Source: Chryseobacterium indologenes (GTDB taxonomy: Bacteria > Bacteroidota > Bacteroidia > Flavobacteriales > Weeksellaceae). From it: a DNA stretch of 64,000 nucleotides. A model generated the notes under the pieces. It had not been told where the DNA came from. It was given only the letters and a program-made list of their open reading frames with translations, and did not search any database. The stretch lies in assembly GCF_001295265.1 (NCBI RefSeq), contig NZ_LJOD01000001.1, positions 620,001 through 684,000 on the forward strand, in the 5' to 3' direction. The position numbers and the translations under genes were made by a program. This document shows positions 54,001-62,912 of this stretch, in pieces (positions within the stretch are counted from its first letter, which is position 1; every line of letters begins with the position of its first letter).

Positions 54001-55161
54001 ATGAAAAAAATAGCAATACTTTCCTCTTTATTTATAGGAGTTTTATCCTGGGCACAGGGAATTAAATTTGAAGACAGCAATTTCGCTGCGATTCTGGCAA
54101 AAGCCAAAAAAGAAAACAAACTGGTATTTGTTGATGCTTACGCGTCATGGTGCGGACCATGCAAACTGATGGTGAAAAATATCTTCCCGCTTCAGACGGT
54201 AGGAGATTATTATAATTCTCACTTTGTAAATGCAAAGATTGACATGGAAAAGGGAGAAGGAATTGGCCTGGCAAAAAAATACAATGTAAAGGCATTTCCA
54301 ACGTATCTTTTCATTAATGGTGATGGTGAAGAGGTACACAGAACTTTAGGGTATGTGGAAGAAAAAGACTTCATCCAGTTTGCTAAAGATGCAGAGGATC
54401 CTAATAAAAGACTGACTTCATTGAAGCAGAAGTTTGAAAAAGGAGAAAAGGATCCTGAATTCCTTAAAAACCTTGCCGGACTTACCATCTACAATGATGC
54501 AGATTTTGCCGGCAAAGTACTGGACCGTTATTTCCAGCAGAAAACAACTTTAGACCAGGAAGATGTGCAGATGCTTCTTTCCGGCCTTCAGAGTACAGAA
54601 AGCCCTGTATACAAGATTTTCCAGTCTAAAAAAGCTGATATCCTCAAAATCGTTCCTGAAAGTCAATATGACAGGTTCGACAAGAGCATCAAACTGAACA
54701 CTATTGCTAAAAAGGCATATAATGCAGATACCAAAACATGGAATGACAGTTATTTCATTACAGAAACTGAAAAGTTCATGACCAAAGAAGAAGCTGAAAA
54801 AACGCTGAAAAGAGCAAAAGCTTCCAGAGCTTTAAAAGATAAAGATATTCCGGCTTACGAAAAACTGACCCTTGAACTGTATCAGGACATCAGTAAAGCA
54901 AGCTATCAGGAATTAAACTCCATAGCATGGAATTTCTTTGAGAATGTTAACAGTAAGCCTTCTTTACAGCAGGCCATCGTATGGGCTCAGGAGTCGGTAA
55001 AGAAAAAAGAAGAATATGCCAATACAGATACATTAGCGAATCTTTATAACAAGATTGGAGATAAAAAGAATGCAAAAATCTGGGCAGAAAAAGCAATCCA
55101 GCTGGCTAAAGCTGCAGGAGAAGACTCAACAGACACTGAAAAATTACTGAAAAGTCTTTAA
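54001..55161 (+). CDS. Exported thioredoxin-family protein with helical C-terminal domain
   Basis: 386 residues. Signal peptide MKKIAILSSLFIGVLSWAQG, then a thioredoxin fold with the redox motif WCGPCK near residue 50 and the cis-proline in KAFPTYLF near 98. From about 135 on a long alpha-helical region ends in TPR-like units (VWAQESVKKKEEYANTDTLA, then LYNKIGDKKNAKIWAEKAIQ). It is probably a periplasmic disulfide reductase or isomerase. The helical extension may bind a partner. It is followed by a strong shared terminator. Confidence 0.85.
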   Translation: MKKIAILSSLFIGVLSWAQGIKFEDSNFAAILAKAKKENKLVFVDAYASWCGPCKLMVKNIFPLQTVGDYYNSHFVNAKIDMEKGEGIGLAKKYNVKAFPTYLFINGDGEEVHRTLGYVEEKDFIQFAKDAEDPNKRLTSLKQKFEKGEKDPEFLKNLAGLTIYNDADFAGKVLDRYFQQKTTLDQEDVQMLLSGLQSTESPVYKIFQSKKADILKIVPESQYDRFDKSIKLNTIAKKAYNADTKTWNDSYFITETEKFMTKEEAEKTLKRAKASRALKDKDIPAYEKLTLELYQDISKASYQELNSIAWNFFENVNSKPSLQQAIVWAQESVKKKEEYANTDTLANLYNKIGDKKNAKIWAEKAIQLAKAAGEDSTDTEKLLKSL

Positions 55162-55173
55162 TCAATACCATTT

Positions 55174-55207
55174 AAAAGCCCCGCAGAAAATTCTCTGCGG
55201 GGCTTTT
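55174..55207. terminator. Bidirectional terminator
   Basis: AAAAGCCCCGCAG and CTGCGGGGCTTTT pair perfectly over 13 bp around an 8-base loop, with T runs on both strands. It lies between the convergent thioredoxin-like and fabH genes. Confidence 0.85.
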
Positions 55208-55252
55208 TTATTCTTAACAGGCAAATTTTATTTTTGTCTGTCTTTTCGTTTT

Positions 55253-56275
55253 TTAATATTCAAACAAAACACTTCCCCAGGTAAATCCGCTTCCGAATGC
55301 TGAAAGAAGAACAAGATCTCCTCTTTTTATTTTTCCTTCTTCAATGGCTTCACTTAAAGCAATAGGGATAGATGCAGCTGTTGTGTTTCCATATTTCTGA
55401 ATATTATTATGGATTTTTTCATCCGGAAGTCCGAATTTCTGCTGTACAAACTGGGCAATTCTAAGATTGGCCTGATGCGGAATGAACATATCCAGATCTT
55501 CAATCTTTTTCCCTGCCTTATCCAAAGCTTCCTGCATAGTTTCCGGGAATCTTGTTACAGCATGTTTGAATACGAAGTTTCCGTTCATGATTGGGTAGAC
55601 TTCTTTATTCGTCACGTTTTCCGGTTCTTTCCTCATCCTGTCGCTCCATCCGAATTTAGACCCGGGGAACTGGGTGCATAATTCATCTGCATATTTTCCT
55701 TCAGAATGCATATTTACAGCTAAAATATCTCCTGCATTTTCGTCTTCTGTAGCGGAAAGCACAATAGCTCCTGCCCCATCTCCGAAAATTACGGAAACTC
55801 CTCTTCCCTCATCAGAAAAATCAAGTCCGAAAGAATGAATTTCTGCACCTACAACCAGAATATTTTTATAGGTCCCCGATTTAATGAAGGCATTGGCAAC
55901 ACTCATCGCATAGACAAACCCTGAGCATTGGTTTCTTACGTCTAAAGCACCAATTGTTCCGCATCCAAGCATTTCCTGAAGCAATACTCCGCATCCAGGG
56001 AAATAATAATCCGGTGAAAGGGTTGCAAAAATAATATAATCAATATCCTGAGCTGTTAACCCGGCTTTTTTAATCGCTTTTTCGGAAGCTTTGAAACCTA
56101 AATAAGCACTGGTTTCCTGAGAGTCATTCCTGTTTTTCCTGTGTCTTCTTTCCTTGATTCCTGTTCTTTCCGTGATCCATTCATCATTGGTAGTCATTAG
56201 TTTTGCTAGATCATCATTGGTAACAACATTATCTGGCACATAAAATCCGATCCCTTTTATTGTACTTTTAATCAT
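55253..56275 (-). CDS. fabH: Beta-ketoacyl-ACP synthase III (FabH)
   Basis: Starts fatty acid synthesis by condensing an acyl-CoA with malonyl-ACP. About 340 residues from MIKSTIKGIGFYVPDN. The frame runs upstream to 56296, but the -7 promoter element overlaps that codon, which favours the ATG at 56275. The catalytic triad is seen as Cys in RNQCSGFVYA near 115, His in IPHQANLRI near 257 and Asn in YGNTTAAS near 287. The gene is monocistronic and away from other fab genes, so it may be one of several FabH copies, as is usual in branched-chain fatty acid producers. Confidence 0.93.
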   Translation of the reverse strand: MIKSTIKGIGFYVPDNVVTNDDLAKLMTTNDEWITERTGIKERRHRKNRNDSQETSAYLGFKASEKAIKKAGLTAQDIDYIIFATLSPDYYFPGCGVLLQEMLGCGTIGALDVRNQCSGFVYAMSVANAFIKSGTYKNILVVGAEIHSFGLDFSDEGRGVSVIFGDGAGAIVLSATEDENAGDILAVNMHSEGKYADELCTQFPGSKFGWSDRMRKEPENVTNKEVYPIMNGNFVFKHAVTRFPETMQEALDKAGKKIEDLDMFIPHQANLRIAQFVQQKFGLPDEKIHNNIQKYGNTTAASIPIALSEAIEEGKIKRGDLVLLSAFGSGFTWGSVLFEY

Positions 56276-56293
56276 ATAGTTTTTTAATTTTGG

Positions 56294-56327
56294 CAAAGAT
56301 AAACTTATTTAACACATAGTATTTCAA
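56294..56327 (-). promoter_or_regulatory. Promoter of fabH
   Basis: On the minus strand TTG (56325-56327), 23-base spacer, TATCTTTG (56294-56301). The -7 element overlaps the upstream in-frame ATG at 56296 and so supports the start at 56275. Confidence 0.55.
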
Positions 56328-56347
56328 AATATTAGTATTTTTATTAT

Positions 56348-57247
56348 ATGCCAATTGATACAATATACAGAGATTCCCAATGCGAATGGGTGGATGTAGA
56401 AGCCCCTACAGCAGAGGATCTGAAGTTTCTTCACGAAAGATATGAGATCAACAATCTTCTTCTGGAAGACACCATGGATCCTAATCACCTTCCGAAATAT
56501 GAAGAAGACGGAAATGTAAAATTCTTTCTTTTGCGTGAAAGCACGGAACTGGAAAGGAAAAACCTGAACACGATCAGTGATATCAGTACCAAGATCGGGA
56601 TCTTTCTGCTGGACAACACCATTATTACCATCCACAGGATGAAGACGAAAAGCATTTCGGAGACGAAAAAACAGCTTTCAGCCCAACAGGCAGAAGCTTC
56701 GCCTTCTAAAGTAGCTTTAATGATTGCGCTCCTGATCATGAAAAGTTTTGATGATGAATCCGTAAGCCTTCTGGAAACCATGGATAATATTGAGAACGAG
56801 ATCTTTCTTAAGAACACCAACCATACGAACCAGATCCGGAGGCTTTATAAGCTGAAAAGAAAATCGGGACTTAATTCGCGGGTGCTTGTAATTTCCACAG
56901 ATGCCGTGGATAAATTCAAATTATTAAACCTGCAGGATTCTGAAATTGTTGATTTAAAAGATAAACACAAGGATGTTGTTGCCGATTTTGACCATCTGAA
57001 TATTCAGATTACCAACCTTATTTCCATGTTCCTGGCTCTTTCCGATCAAAAAGCCAATCAGGTCATGAAAGTACTGGCCATCTATTCAGTTTATTTCTTA
57101 CCGATCACGTTTATTGCCGGGCTGTATGGAATGAACTTCGACAATATGCCGGAACTTCATCATAAATATGGCTATTTTATAACCGTTGGAGTAATGGCTT
57201 TGGTGGTGATTTGCACCTTTATTTATGCGAGAAGGAAACAATGGTAA
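56348..57247 (+). CDS. corA: CorA-family magnesium/divalent metal transporter
   Basis: A 299-residue inner membrane channel protein of the CorA family. The cytoplasmic funnel is N-terminal (alpha/beta, then long helices from about 120 to 230). It is followed by two transmembrane helices, the first ending in the signature YGMNFDNMPE (GMN motif) near 262 and the second YFITVGVMALVVICTFIYA, then a basic tail. Length and motif fit Mg2+ transport, possibly Co2+ or Ni2+. It diverges from fabH and is followed 54 bases later by the patatin-like gene. Confidence 0.92.
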   Translation: MPIDTIYRDSQCEWVDVEAPTAEDLKFLHERYEINNLLLEDTMDPNHLPKYEEDGNVKFFLLRESTELERKNLNTISDISTKIGIFLLDNTIITIHRMKTKSISETKKQLSAQQAEASPSKVALMIALLIMKSFDDESVSLLETMDNIENEIFLKNTNHTNQIRRLYKLKRKSGLNSRVLVISTDAVDKFKLLNLQDSEIVDLKDKHKDVVADFDHLNIQITNLISMFLALSDQKANQVMKVLAIYSVYFLPITFIAGLYGMNFDNMPELHHKYGYFITVGVMALVVICTFIYARRKQW

Positions 57248-57301
57248 CCAGCCTGTAATATTCTCCCCCCAATAAACACCCCCAACTCTAAAATATCCAC
57301 C

Positions 57302-58888
57302 ATGAAAACCGAAGACCTGAATACAATTCTTAAAGACGATATTCTTTCCGCGGAATCTAAAGAAAAACTGATTGCTCTGCATGAGAACATCTCGTCCAAA
57401 GAGTTTTCTGATCTGCTGGATGTTCACGGAAACCAGTATGTGGAATTTGTACAGGAAGGCGGCGGTGTATGGGGAAGCGCACTCGTCGGTTATCTTTACG
57501 GGCTGGAAATTTTTGGTGTCCGTTTTCTGAAAGTGGCAGGAACAAGTGCCGGAGCCATCAATACCATGCTTATTGCAGCCTGCAAAACAAAAGAAGAGGC
57601 CAAAAGCGAAGTCATCAAGGACATTTTATTCAGCTGGAATTTTGCGGATTTTATGGATGGGAAAACGTACGTAAAAACCACCATTCACGCTATGCTGAAC
57701 AATAAAAATTTCTTTAAGATCAATATCATTATTGCTATAGCATACATCATTCTTCTCATCACCATTCCTTTTGCGGTTCCCTCTGAAACGATTCTGAATG
57801 CCAAACTGATGTTCTTAATTCCCCTGATTCCGGCTGTCATCCTTTTTTTCTGTATTAAAAAGCTTTATAATAACTTCAGAAAGGCCAACAGCGGGCTCAA
57901 TCCCGGAAATATTTTTTTAGATACTATGAAAGCTGCACTTGACGGTTTCGGCATCAAAACAGTTGCCCAGCTCAATCAAAAGTTTATTCGGAAAGAACAT
58001 CATCTGAACCTTAGCTACCGTTACGGAAACAATCAGGAATATTATCAGAAAACCCTGCAAAGTATTGAGGCCATCAAGAATAAAAATATTGAGCACATTG
58101 ATCTGACCCGATATAAAATTTTCTATGAAAGTGCTGCCAATAATGATTATTATAAAAACAACCCTTTTTATAAACTCCGGTCGGAATATGTAGTCATTGC
58201 TACAGACATCAATGCCAAAATAAAAGTAGAACTTCCTACAATGGCTAATCTATACTGGTCTGAAGAGGAACTGAAACACATCAGCCCTGCTGAATTTGTA
58301 AGAGCTTCAATGTCTGTTCCTTTCTTTTTTGAACCGTTTCAGAAAAGAATCAATAAAGATGAAGATTCTGTAAAATATGCCTGGAAATTCTGGATGAATA
58401 CAAAACCTGAAGACATCTACCCTGCCGGAATTTTTATCGACGGTGGCAGTATTTCTAATTTTCCGATCGATCTTTTCCATGCCGATGATGTTTTTTATCC
58501 CAGATTGCCGTTATTCGGAGTACAGCTTACCAATGATTCTGACCTTCTTTCAGAGAAAGGGAAAACCAGTGAGGAAATTCTTAAAACTCCTTTTTCGTAT
58601 GCAGGGAACATCATCAGCACTTTAAAAGGGTTTAATGATAAATCTTTCCTTACCAAGCACAGTTTTTACCGTCTGTTCAGCATCCAGTCTGTCAACTGCG
58701 GAACCAGCAGTTGGCTGAATTTCTTTATGAAAAAGGAAGAGAAAGAGGATCTTTTCAACAGAGGTTTTCAGGCGGCTTTAGATTTTCTTAATCAATTCGA
58801 CTGGGAAAAGTACAAATATGAAAGAATGATGCTTTCAATGAAAGACAAAAAAATCCTGAAGGAAGAAGATACTCCAACGGTGGGGTAA
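57302..58888 (+). CDS. Patatin-like phospholipase with membrane segment
   Basis: 528 residues. The patatin catalytic dyad is present: oxyanion QEGGGVWG near 50, nucleophile GTSAGA near 80 and the aspartate in FIDGGSISNFP near 380. Two hydrophobic helices (IIIAIAYIILLITIPFAV and MFLIPLIPAVILFFCI, near 140-185) are inserted between the two halves of the domain, so it is probably membrane-bound in the cytoplasm-facing leaflet. It would release fatty acids from phospholipids. Patatins can be housekeeping lipases or defence effectors; here the neighbours are housekeeping. Confidence 0.88.
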   Translation: MKTEDLNTILKDDILSAESKEKLIALHENISSKEFSDLLDVHGNQYVEFVQEGGGVWGSALVGYLYGLEIFGVRFLKVAGTSAGAINTMLIAACKTKEEAKSEVIKDILFSWNFADFMDGKTYVKTTIHAMLNNKNFFKINIIIAIAYIILLITIPFAVPSETILNAKLMFLIPLIPAVILFFCIKKLYNNFRKANSGLNPGNIFLDTMKAALDGFGIKTVAQLNQKFIRKEHHLNLSYRYGNNQEYYQKTLQSIEAIKNKNIEHIDLTRYKIFYESAANNDYYKNNPFYKLRSEYVVIATDINAKIKVELPTMANLYWSEEELKHISPAEFVRASMSVPFFFEPFQKRINKDEDSVKYAWKFWMNTKPEDIYPAGIFIDGGSISNFPIDLFHADDVFYPRLPLFGVQLTNDSDLLSEKGKTSEEILKTPFSYAGNIISTLKGFNDKSFLTKHSFYRLFSIQSVNCGTSSWLNFFMKKEEKEDLFNRGFQAALDFLNQFDWEKYKYERMMLSMKDKKILKEEDTPTVG

Positions 58889-58945
58889 GGAATTTTGAGT
58901 ATTTTCAATTATTAAACTCTGAAGAAATTTCAATAATCAGAATAC

Positions 58946-59410
58946 ATGAACTGGATGATCAGAAGCACTAAAAAGGTGAAATTTCATACCAACCTTCAGG
59001 AAGTTTTAAAGCCTGTCTGGGAAGATCTTACCGCCTACAACTGGATTCTTACTGATCCTGATTTCGTGTCTGACGATATCATTCCTATTACCTTTGACCA
59101 TGATTTTTTTATTTTGAACCACGGACAGTTTGAGCAGATTTATAACAGCAATACTCAGATCATCTGGGGAATCATTGCAGCTGTACCTTCTGCTATTGAA
59201 CCGGATTCACTGTATATTTCCCGATTATCTGCTGAAGATCCTGATGTCTGGAAAAGCAATCATTTTTCAATGGAAGAAAGCATTTTAGAAATTATAGCTT
59301 TTGATAGTGGCTATACCATCGTAAAGTTTAAAGATAAAACCCTTTCTGATCGGTTTAAAGATTATTTCCAGGAGCAGGCAATGGATTTAGATTACTTTAA
59401 TAAGAAATAA
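58946..59410 (+). CDS. Hypothetical protein
   Basis: A 154-residue soluble protein without signal peptide. It is rich in acidic and aromatic residues (VWEDLTAYNWILTDPDFVSD, then FILNHGQFEQIYNSNTQIIW and FDSGYTIVKFKDKTLSDRFK). It reads as a compact alpha/beta protein with an immunity-protein-like look, but no family is recognised. It lies 57 bases after the patatin gene and may share its transcript. Confidence 0.65.
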   Translation: MNWMIRSTKKVKFHTNLQEVLKPVWEDLTAYNWILTDPDFVSDDIIPITFDHDFFILNHGQFEQIYNSNTQIIWGIIAAVPSAIEPDSLYISRLSAEDPDVWKSNHFSMEESILEIIAFDSGYTIVKFKDKTLSDRFKDYFQEQAMDLDYFNKK

Positions 59411-59532
59411 CATCAACATTATTTTATACTATTAACTAATTGAAAATGAATTTATTTTTAATAAAAAGTTATATTTATATTTTGTAATTTCACCTATAAT
59501 TCGCAAAAGCCCAACTTTCAAAACTAATATTT

Positions 59533-61008
59533 ATGAAAAATATATTTACTTTTTTGTGTACTGTATCATGTATGGCCGTTTACTCACAAGGCTGGATACA
59601 AACCTGGAAAATAGCACAGTCTGAAAGAAATGTAGCCGCGGTTTTTGGCTTTGATATTCTACTTAAAAATAATGTTCTGTATTCCAGTGCTACGGGAAAT
59701 AATACCGATTCCAACGGGCAGAACTCTATATTTCAGGCAGGCAGCCTGTATGTATTTGAGCTCGAAAATAATACATGGATACAGAAAGCTAAGATTGTTC
59801 CCAATGACCGGGCTATGGTTGACGGATTCGGAAAAAAATTTGCCGTAGACAATAATGATCTTTTTATCAGTGCTCCTTATAAAGACGGAAACCTATTTAC
59901 TAATCAGGGAGCAGTGTATCGTTTCAGTAAAAACAATGCCGGAAACTGGATTCAACTTCAGAAAATTGACCCGCCCGCAGCCACTACTGAAGGAGGATTC
60001 GGATCAAGTCTGTCTGCAGAGTCAGGAGTTCTGGCTGTTGGATCTCTTCAATCTGATGTTTCGATTTTTGAATTTAGCAACACCACACAGCAATTTGAGC
60101 TGACGCAAAGTCTTCCTTTTTCAAACAACGGAAGTATCAATAATCCCACAGTCTTTATAAAAGGGAACAAGATATTTACAGGAAAACGAAATGCAGAGGT
60201 TAATGGTACTCCTAATGCCGGTCAGGTTAATATTTACGGTAAAAATGCAGCCGGAATCTGGGAAATCAAACAGACCATTGATTCTCCTGTGGCGGGAGAA
60301 ACTGAATTTGGATCTAATGTTTATGCAAAAGATGATTATCTTTTAGTAACAGCCTATTCGGGTTTATTTGTTGCTGTTTACAAGTACAATTCTACATCGG
60401 ACAGCTATGAATATAAACAAACCATTAATGATGACAACACTTCTTTTTTCGGGACTTCGGTTTCTATTGAAAACAATACCCTGGCTATAGGAGCTCCCAG
60501 CTCTATGAACGGGACCATTAATAGCGGAAGTGTCTTCATTTATAAACCTAAGACAGATAATGAATGGGCACTCACCCAAAAGATCTACCATTCCAATCCT
60601 TCTTCTTTTGATAATTTTGGCCGGGGAGTAAGTATCAGCAACGGAATGATTGCAGCAGGGGCTCCTCATCATGCTCTGGATCCTGCGGGAATGAATTATA
60701 TATCCACAGCGGGCTCCGTATATGTGTTTAAAGATCCTACCCTGTCTGTTCATGAAGCTGAACCCGGGACTTCATTTCAGCTATATCCCAATCCTTTTTC
60801 CCATTCTGTTTCCATCCAGCTGGGAAAACTGTATGAACAGCTAACCGCAGAAGTATTTGATCTTTCAGGAAAAAAAATATTTACCGAAAACTTTTCACGA
60901 AAACAGGCTATTGATCTGCATTTAGGATTTCTTACTTCAGGAACTTATATGGTTAAAGTTTATTCAAAGAACAGCACACTGATAAGCTCAAAGATCATTA
61001 AGAAATAG
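59533..61008 (+). CDS. Secreted beta-propeller protein with T9SS type A sorting domain
   Basis: 491 residues. Signal peptide MKNIFTFLCTVSCMAVYSQG, followed by about seven repeats of some 50 residues, each with an FG(F/S/K)...D-N-LxIsAp...GSVYVF pattern like FG-GAP propellers (GFGKKFAVDNNDLFISAPYK, FGTSVSIENNTLAIGAPSSM). The last 80 residues are a type IX secretion signal (SFQLYPNPFSHSVSIQLG, then AEVFDLSGKKIF and SGTYMVKVYSKNS). It should be exported across the outer membrane and anchored or released. The ligand is unknown. Confidence 0.9.
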   Translation: MKNIFTFLCTVSCMAVYSQGWIQTWKIAQSERNVAAVFGFDILLKNNVLYSSATGNNTDSNGQNSIFQAGSLYVFELENNTWIQKAKIVPNDRAMVDGFGKKFAVDNNDLFISAPYKDGNLFTNQGAVYRFSKNNAGNWIQLQKIDPPAATTEGGFGSSLSAESGVLAVGSLQSDVSIFEFSNTTQQFELTQSLPFSNNGSINNPTVFIKGNKIFTGKRNAEVNGTPNAGQVNIYGKNAAGIWEIKQTIDSPVAGETEFGSNVYAKDDYLLVTAYSGLFVAVYKYNSTSDSYEYKQTINDDNTSFFGTSVSIENNTLAIGAPSSMNGTINSGSVFIYKPKTDNEWALTQKIYHSNPSSFDNFGRGVSISNGMIAAGAPHHALDPAGMNYISTAGSVYVFKDPTLSVHEAEPGTSFQLYPNPFSHSVSIQLGKLYEQLTAEVFDLSGKKIFTENFSRKQAIDLHLGFLTSGTYMVKVYSKNSTLISSKIIKK

Positions 61009-61072
61009 TCCTCAATAACAGATAAATACAGTATGGAAGAGTTTATAAGAGCTATATAAAATTGATTTTATG

Positions 61073-61603
61073 CTACACTGCATCTAAGAATTGAAGATAC
61101 ATCGGGACACTTTTTTCAATCCATTCTTCTGAAGGATCGTTTTCTATTCCGTAGTATACAAAAGGTTCCTGATAGTCTGCTTTTATATAATCAAAAGTCA
61201 GTTCATAGGGTCTGAAAAGCTCGTTCATTGTATATTTATATTTTCCTGAAGCACTATATCCATCCTGATCAATTCCTGCGGAAACTGCCAGTGACATTTT
61301 CTTTCCTCCAAGTTTATAGCCGCTTTTACTCCCGTAGGCCCAGCCATATAAGACAACCTCATCCAGCCATTTTTTCAGAAGCGGAGGGCTGCTGAACCAG
61401 TAAAAAGGAAACTGAAAAATAATTTTGTCATAGGCTTCCATTAAATGCTGTTCTCTGGCGACATCAATTTTTTCATCGGGGTATTCTTCATACAATGCAT
61501 GAACCGTATATTTTTCAGGATACTTTTTCAGCTCTTCCATCCATCTTTTATTGATTACTGATTTCTCTATATCCGGATGAATGACGATAACTAATGTTTT
61601 CAT
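61073..61603 (-). CDS. NAD(P)H oxidoreductase, flavodoxin-like (KefF/MdaB family)
   Basis: 176 residues of the flavodoxin-like quinone reductase family. It starts KTLVIVIHPDIEKSVINKRW, the usual nucleotide-binding first strand. Near residue 80 it has the conserved FQFPFYWFSSPPLLKKWLDE, then VVLYGWAYG, and FVYYGIE near the end. It probably reduces quinones or electrophiles with FMN/FAD and NAD(P)H in detoxification. It diverges from an HxlR regulator, the typical arrangement for quinone or aldehyde-inducible reductases. Confidence 0.88.
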   Translation of the reverse strand: MKTLVIVIHPDIEKSVINKRWMEELKKYPEKYTVHALYEEYPDEKIDVAREQHLMEAYDKIIFQFPFYWFSSPPLLKKWLDEVVLYGWAYGSKSGYKLGGKKMSLAVSAGIDQDGYSASGKYKYTMNELFRPYELTFDYIKADYQEPFVYYGIENDPSEEWIEKSVPMYLQFLDAV

Positions 61604-61640
61604 TTTTAATTCGATTTCTGTTACAAAATTAATATACGTA

Positions 61641-61694
61641 ACTTACATTTCGTACATTAGCAACCTATTGTATGGTACTATAAAAAATGTAAGT
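61641..61694. promoter_or_regulatory. Candidate HxlR operator between divergent genes
   Basis: ACTTACAT (61641-61648) and ATGTAAGT (61687-61694) form a perfect 8-bp inverted repeat with a 38-base spacer. GTACAT and ATGGTAC form a partial inner repeat. The region is the 92-base gap between the divergent oxidoreductase and HxlR genes, so one site could control both. Confidence 0.5.
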
Positions 61695-61695
61695 A

Positions 61696-62061
61696 ATGAC
61701 TAAAATAAAGGAAACCTCCACTAATTTCGCTAATAAAAAAGCCCTTGCCGACGAATGTCCCGAAGTATATGCTTCCAACCTGATCGGAGGACAATGGTCT
61801 TTGGCAATCTGCTGCTATCTCATTAACGGAAAACTCAGATTCGGTGAGCTGAAAAAATGTCTTCCCAACATCACAGAACGTATGCTCACGCTTCAGCTCC
61901 GACGGCTGGAAGAAGAAAAGATCATTACCCGAAAGGTTTATGCCGAAGTTCCTCCCCGCGTGGAATATGAACTTACAGAAATAGGATATCAGCTTAAAAC
62001 CATTATTCTTGAACTTGAAAAATGGGGAAAAGAACACAAACTGGCTGTTCAAAAGATATAA
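61696..62061 (+). CDS. HxlR-family transcriptional regulator
   Basis: 121 residues of a winged helix-turn-helix protein. The hallmarks are CPEVYASNLIGGQWSLAICC near residue 22, RFGELKKCLPNITERMLTLQ near 51, LRRLEEEKIITRKVYAEVPP near 72 and RVEYELTEIGYQLKTII near 92. HxlR proteins sense formaldehyde, quinones or disulfide stress through cysteines (here Cys at about 22, 35 and 58). It diverges from the reductase gene, which it probably represses. Confidence 0.92.
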   Translation: MTKIKETSTNFANKKALADECPEVYASNLIGGQWSLAICCYLINGKLRFGELKKCLPNITERMLTLQLRRLEEEKIITRKVYAEVPPRVEYELTEIGYQLKTIILELEKWGKEHKLAVQKI

Positions 62062-62071
62062 GGGCAAGAAA

Positions 62072-62085
62072 GCCGGAAGATGGAA
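62072..62085. repeat. Short GCCGGAAGATGGAA repeat remnant
   Basis: Relative of the GGAAGaTGGAAG element at 16648-16681, again directly after a stop codon. Too short to classify. Confidence 0.3.
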
Positions 62086-62316
62086 ACTACTCTTGTCCGG
62101 GACCTTCTAAAAAGTCTTTTATAGAATAGACAATTCCTTTGTTTATATTTATATTTTTCAGCTTTATATATATTTTTAGCGAATTAAAAATAAAACAATA
62201 GTAAAAAACAGAATTATTTTAATTTTTATCACTATTACGTTGAATTATTTTCTATTATAATATTATAAATGGTTTTTTTTGTAGATTTAATAAACATTAT
62301 CCATCAAATAGATACT

Positions 62317-62826
62317 ATGAAAAATCTGACTTTTTTAATCTGTATGACAGCTGCTTTATGCTGCGGAACTTATGCCCATGCCCAAAAGATCTCTGACGGC
62401 GAAACAATAGATGTAAACGGCATGAAAGTTACTTTCTCTATTCTTAACAAAGAAAGCATACAGGCAGGCGGAAAGCCTTATGACCGTTATAAAGTTTCTG
62501 CATCTGTAAAGAACACAACCGATAAATCTTATAATATCAGACTCTCTGCTTATCCCCAGATCATAAGTGATACAGGCATCGTAGAGCTGAACTGCATCAA
62601 TGCTACGGGGGCAAAGCTTACTTCTAAAAAGATCCAGCTGAAAATGAAAACCCAACTCATTAATGTAACCTATTCTGCTTATGACAAATCCGGTAAATAT
62701 ATAACCAGTACCATTCCGGTAACAGGAAGTTATTATTTCGATTCCGGAGATACCATCAATGATAATGCTATTTTTATTGTTCCCCAGGGTGAAAAGCCTG
62801 ATGTTTCAGTGCGAAGCTTACGATAG
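62317..62826 (+). CDS. Exported hypothetical protein
   Basis: About 169 residues from the ATG at 62317, where MKNLTFLICMTAALCCGTYA is a signal peptide followed by HAQ. The earlier in-frame ATG at 62269 would place polar residues ahead of it. The mature part is beta-rich with a GMKVTFSILNKES strand, a YKVSASVKNTTDKSYNIRLS segment like an immunoglobulin/TsrA-type fold, and a long tail of hydrophobic strands. No catalytic motif is seen. It ends ahead of a very long perfect hairpin. Confidence 0.65.
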   Translation: MKNLTFLICMTAALCCGTYAHAQKISDGETIDVNGMKVTFSILNKESIQAGGKPYDRYKVSASVKNTTDKSYNIRLSAYPQIISDTGIVELNCINATGAKLTSKKIQLKMKTQLINVTYSAYDKSGKYITSTIPVTGSYYFDSGDTINDNAIFIVPQGEKPDVSVRSLR

Positions 62827-62843
62827 AAACATCTTTATAAACT

Positions 62844-62900
62844 AAATTCGGGGTTACAGGATGCGGCGGCTCCGCCGCCGCATCCTGTAACCCCGAATTT
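62844..62900. terminator. Unusually long perfect hairpin (27-bp stem, 3-base loop)
   Basis: Positions 62844-62870 and 62874-62900 are perfect inverted copies. The stem begins AAATTCGGGG, passes through TTACAGGATG and ends in the GC-only CGGCGGC; the loop is TCC. It lies between convergent genes and can stop transcription from both sides (A/T ends on each flank), but is about twice the normal terminator length. Confidence 0.75.
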
Positions 62901-62912
62901 TACCTCATTATT

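Noticed and set aside
57302..58888. Patatin as a defence effector
   Set aside because: No sensor gene beside it, and its neighbours are corA and a hypothetical gene; a housekeeping lipase is more likely.
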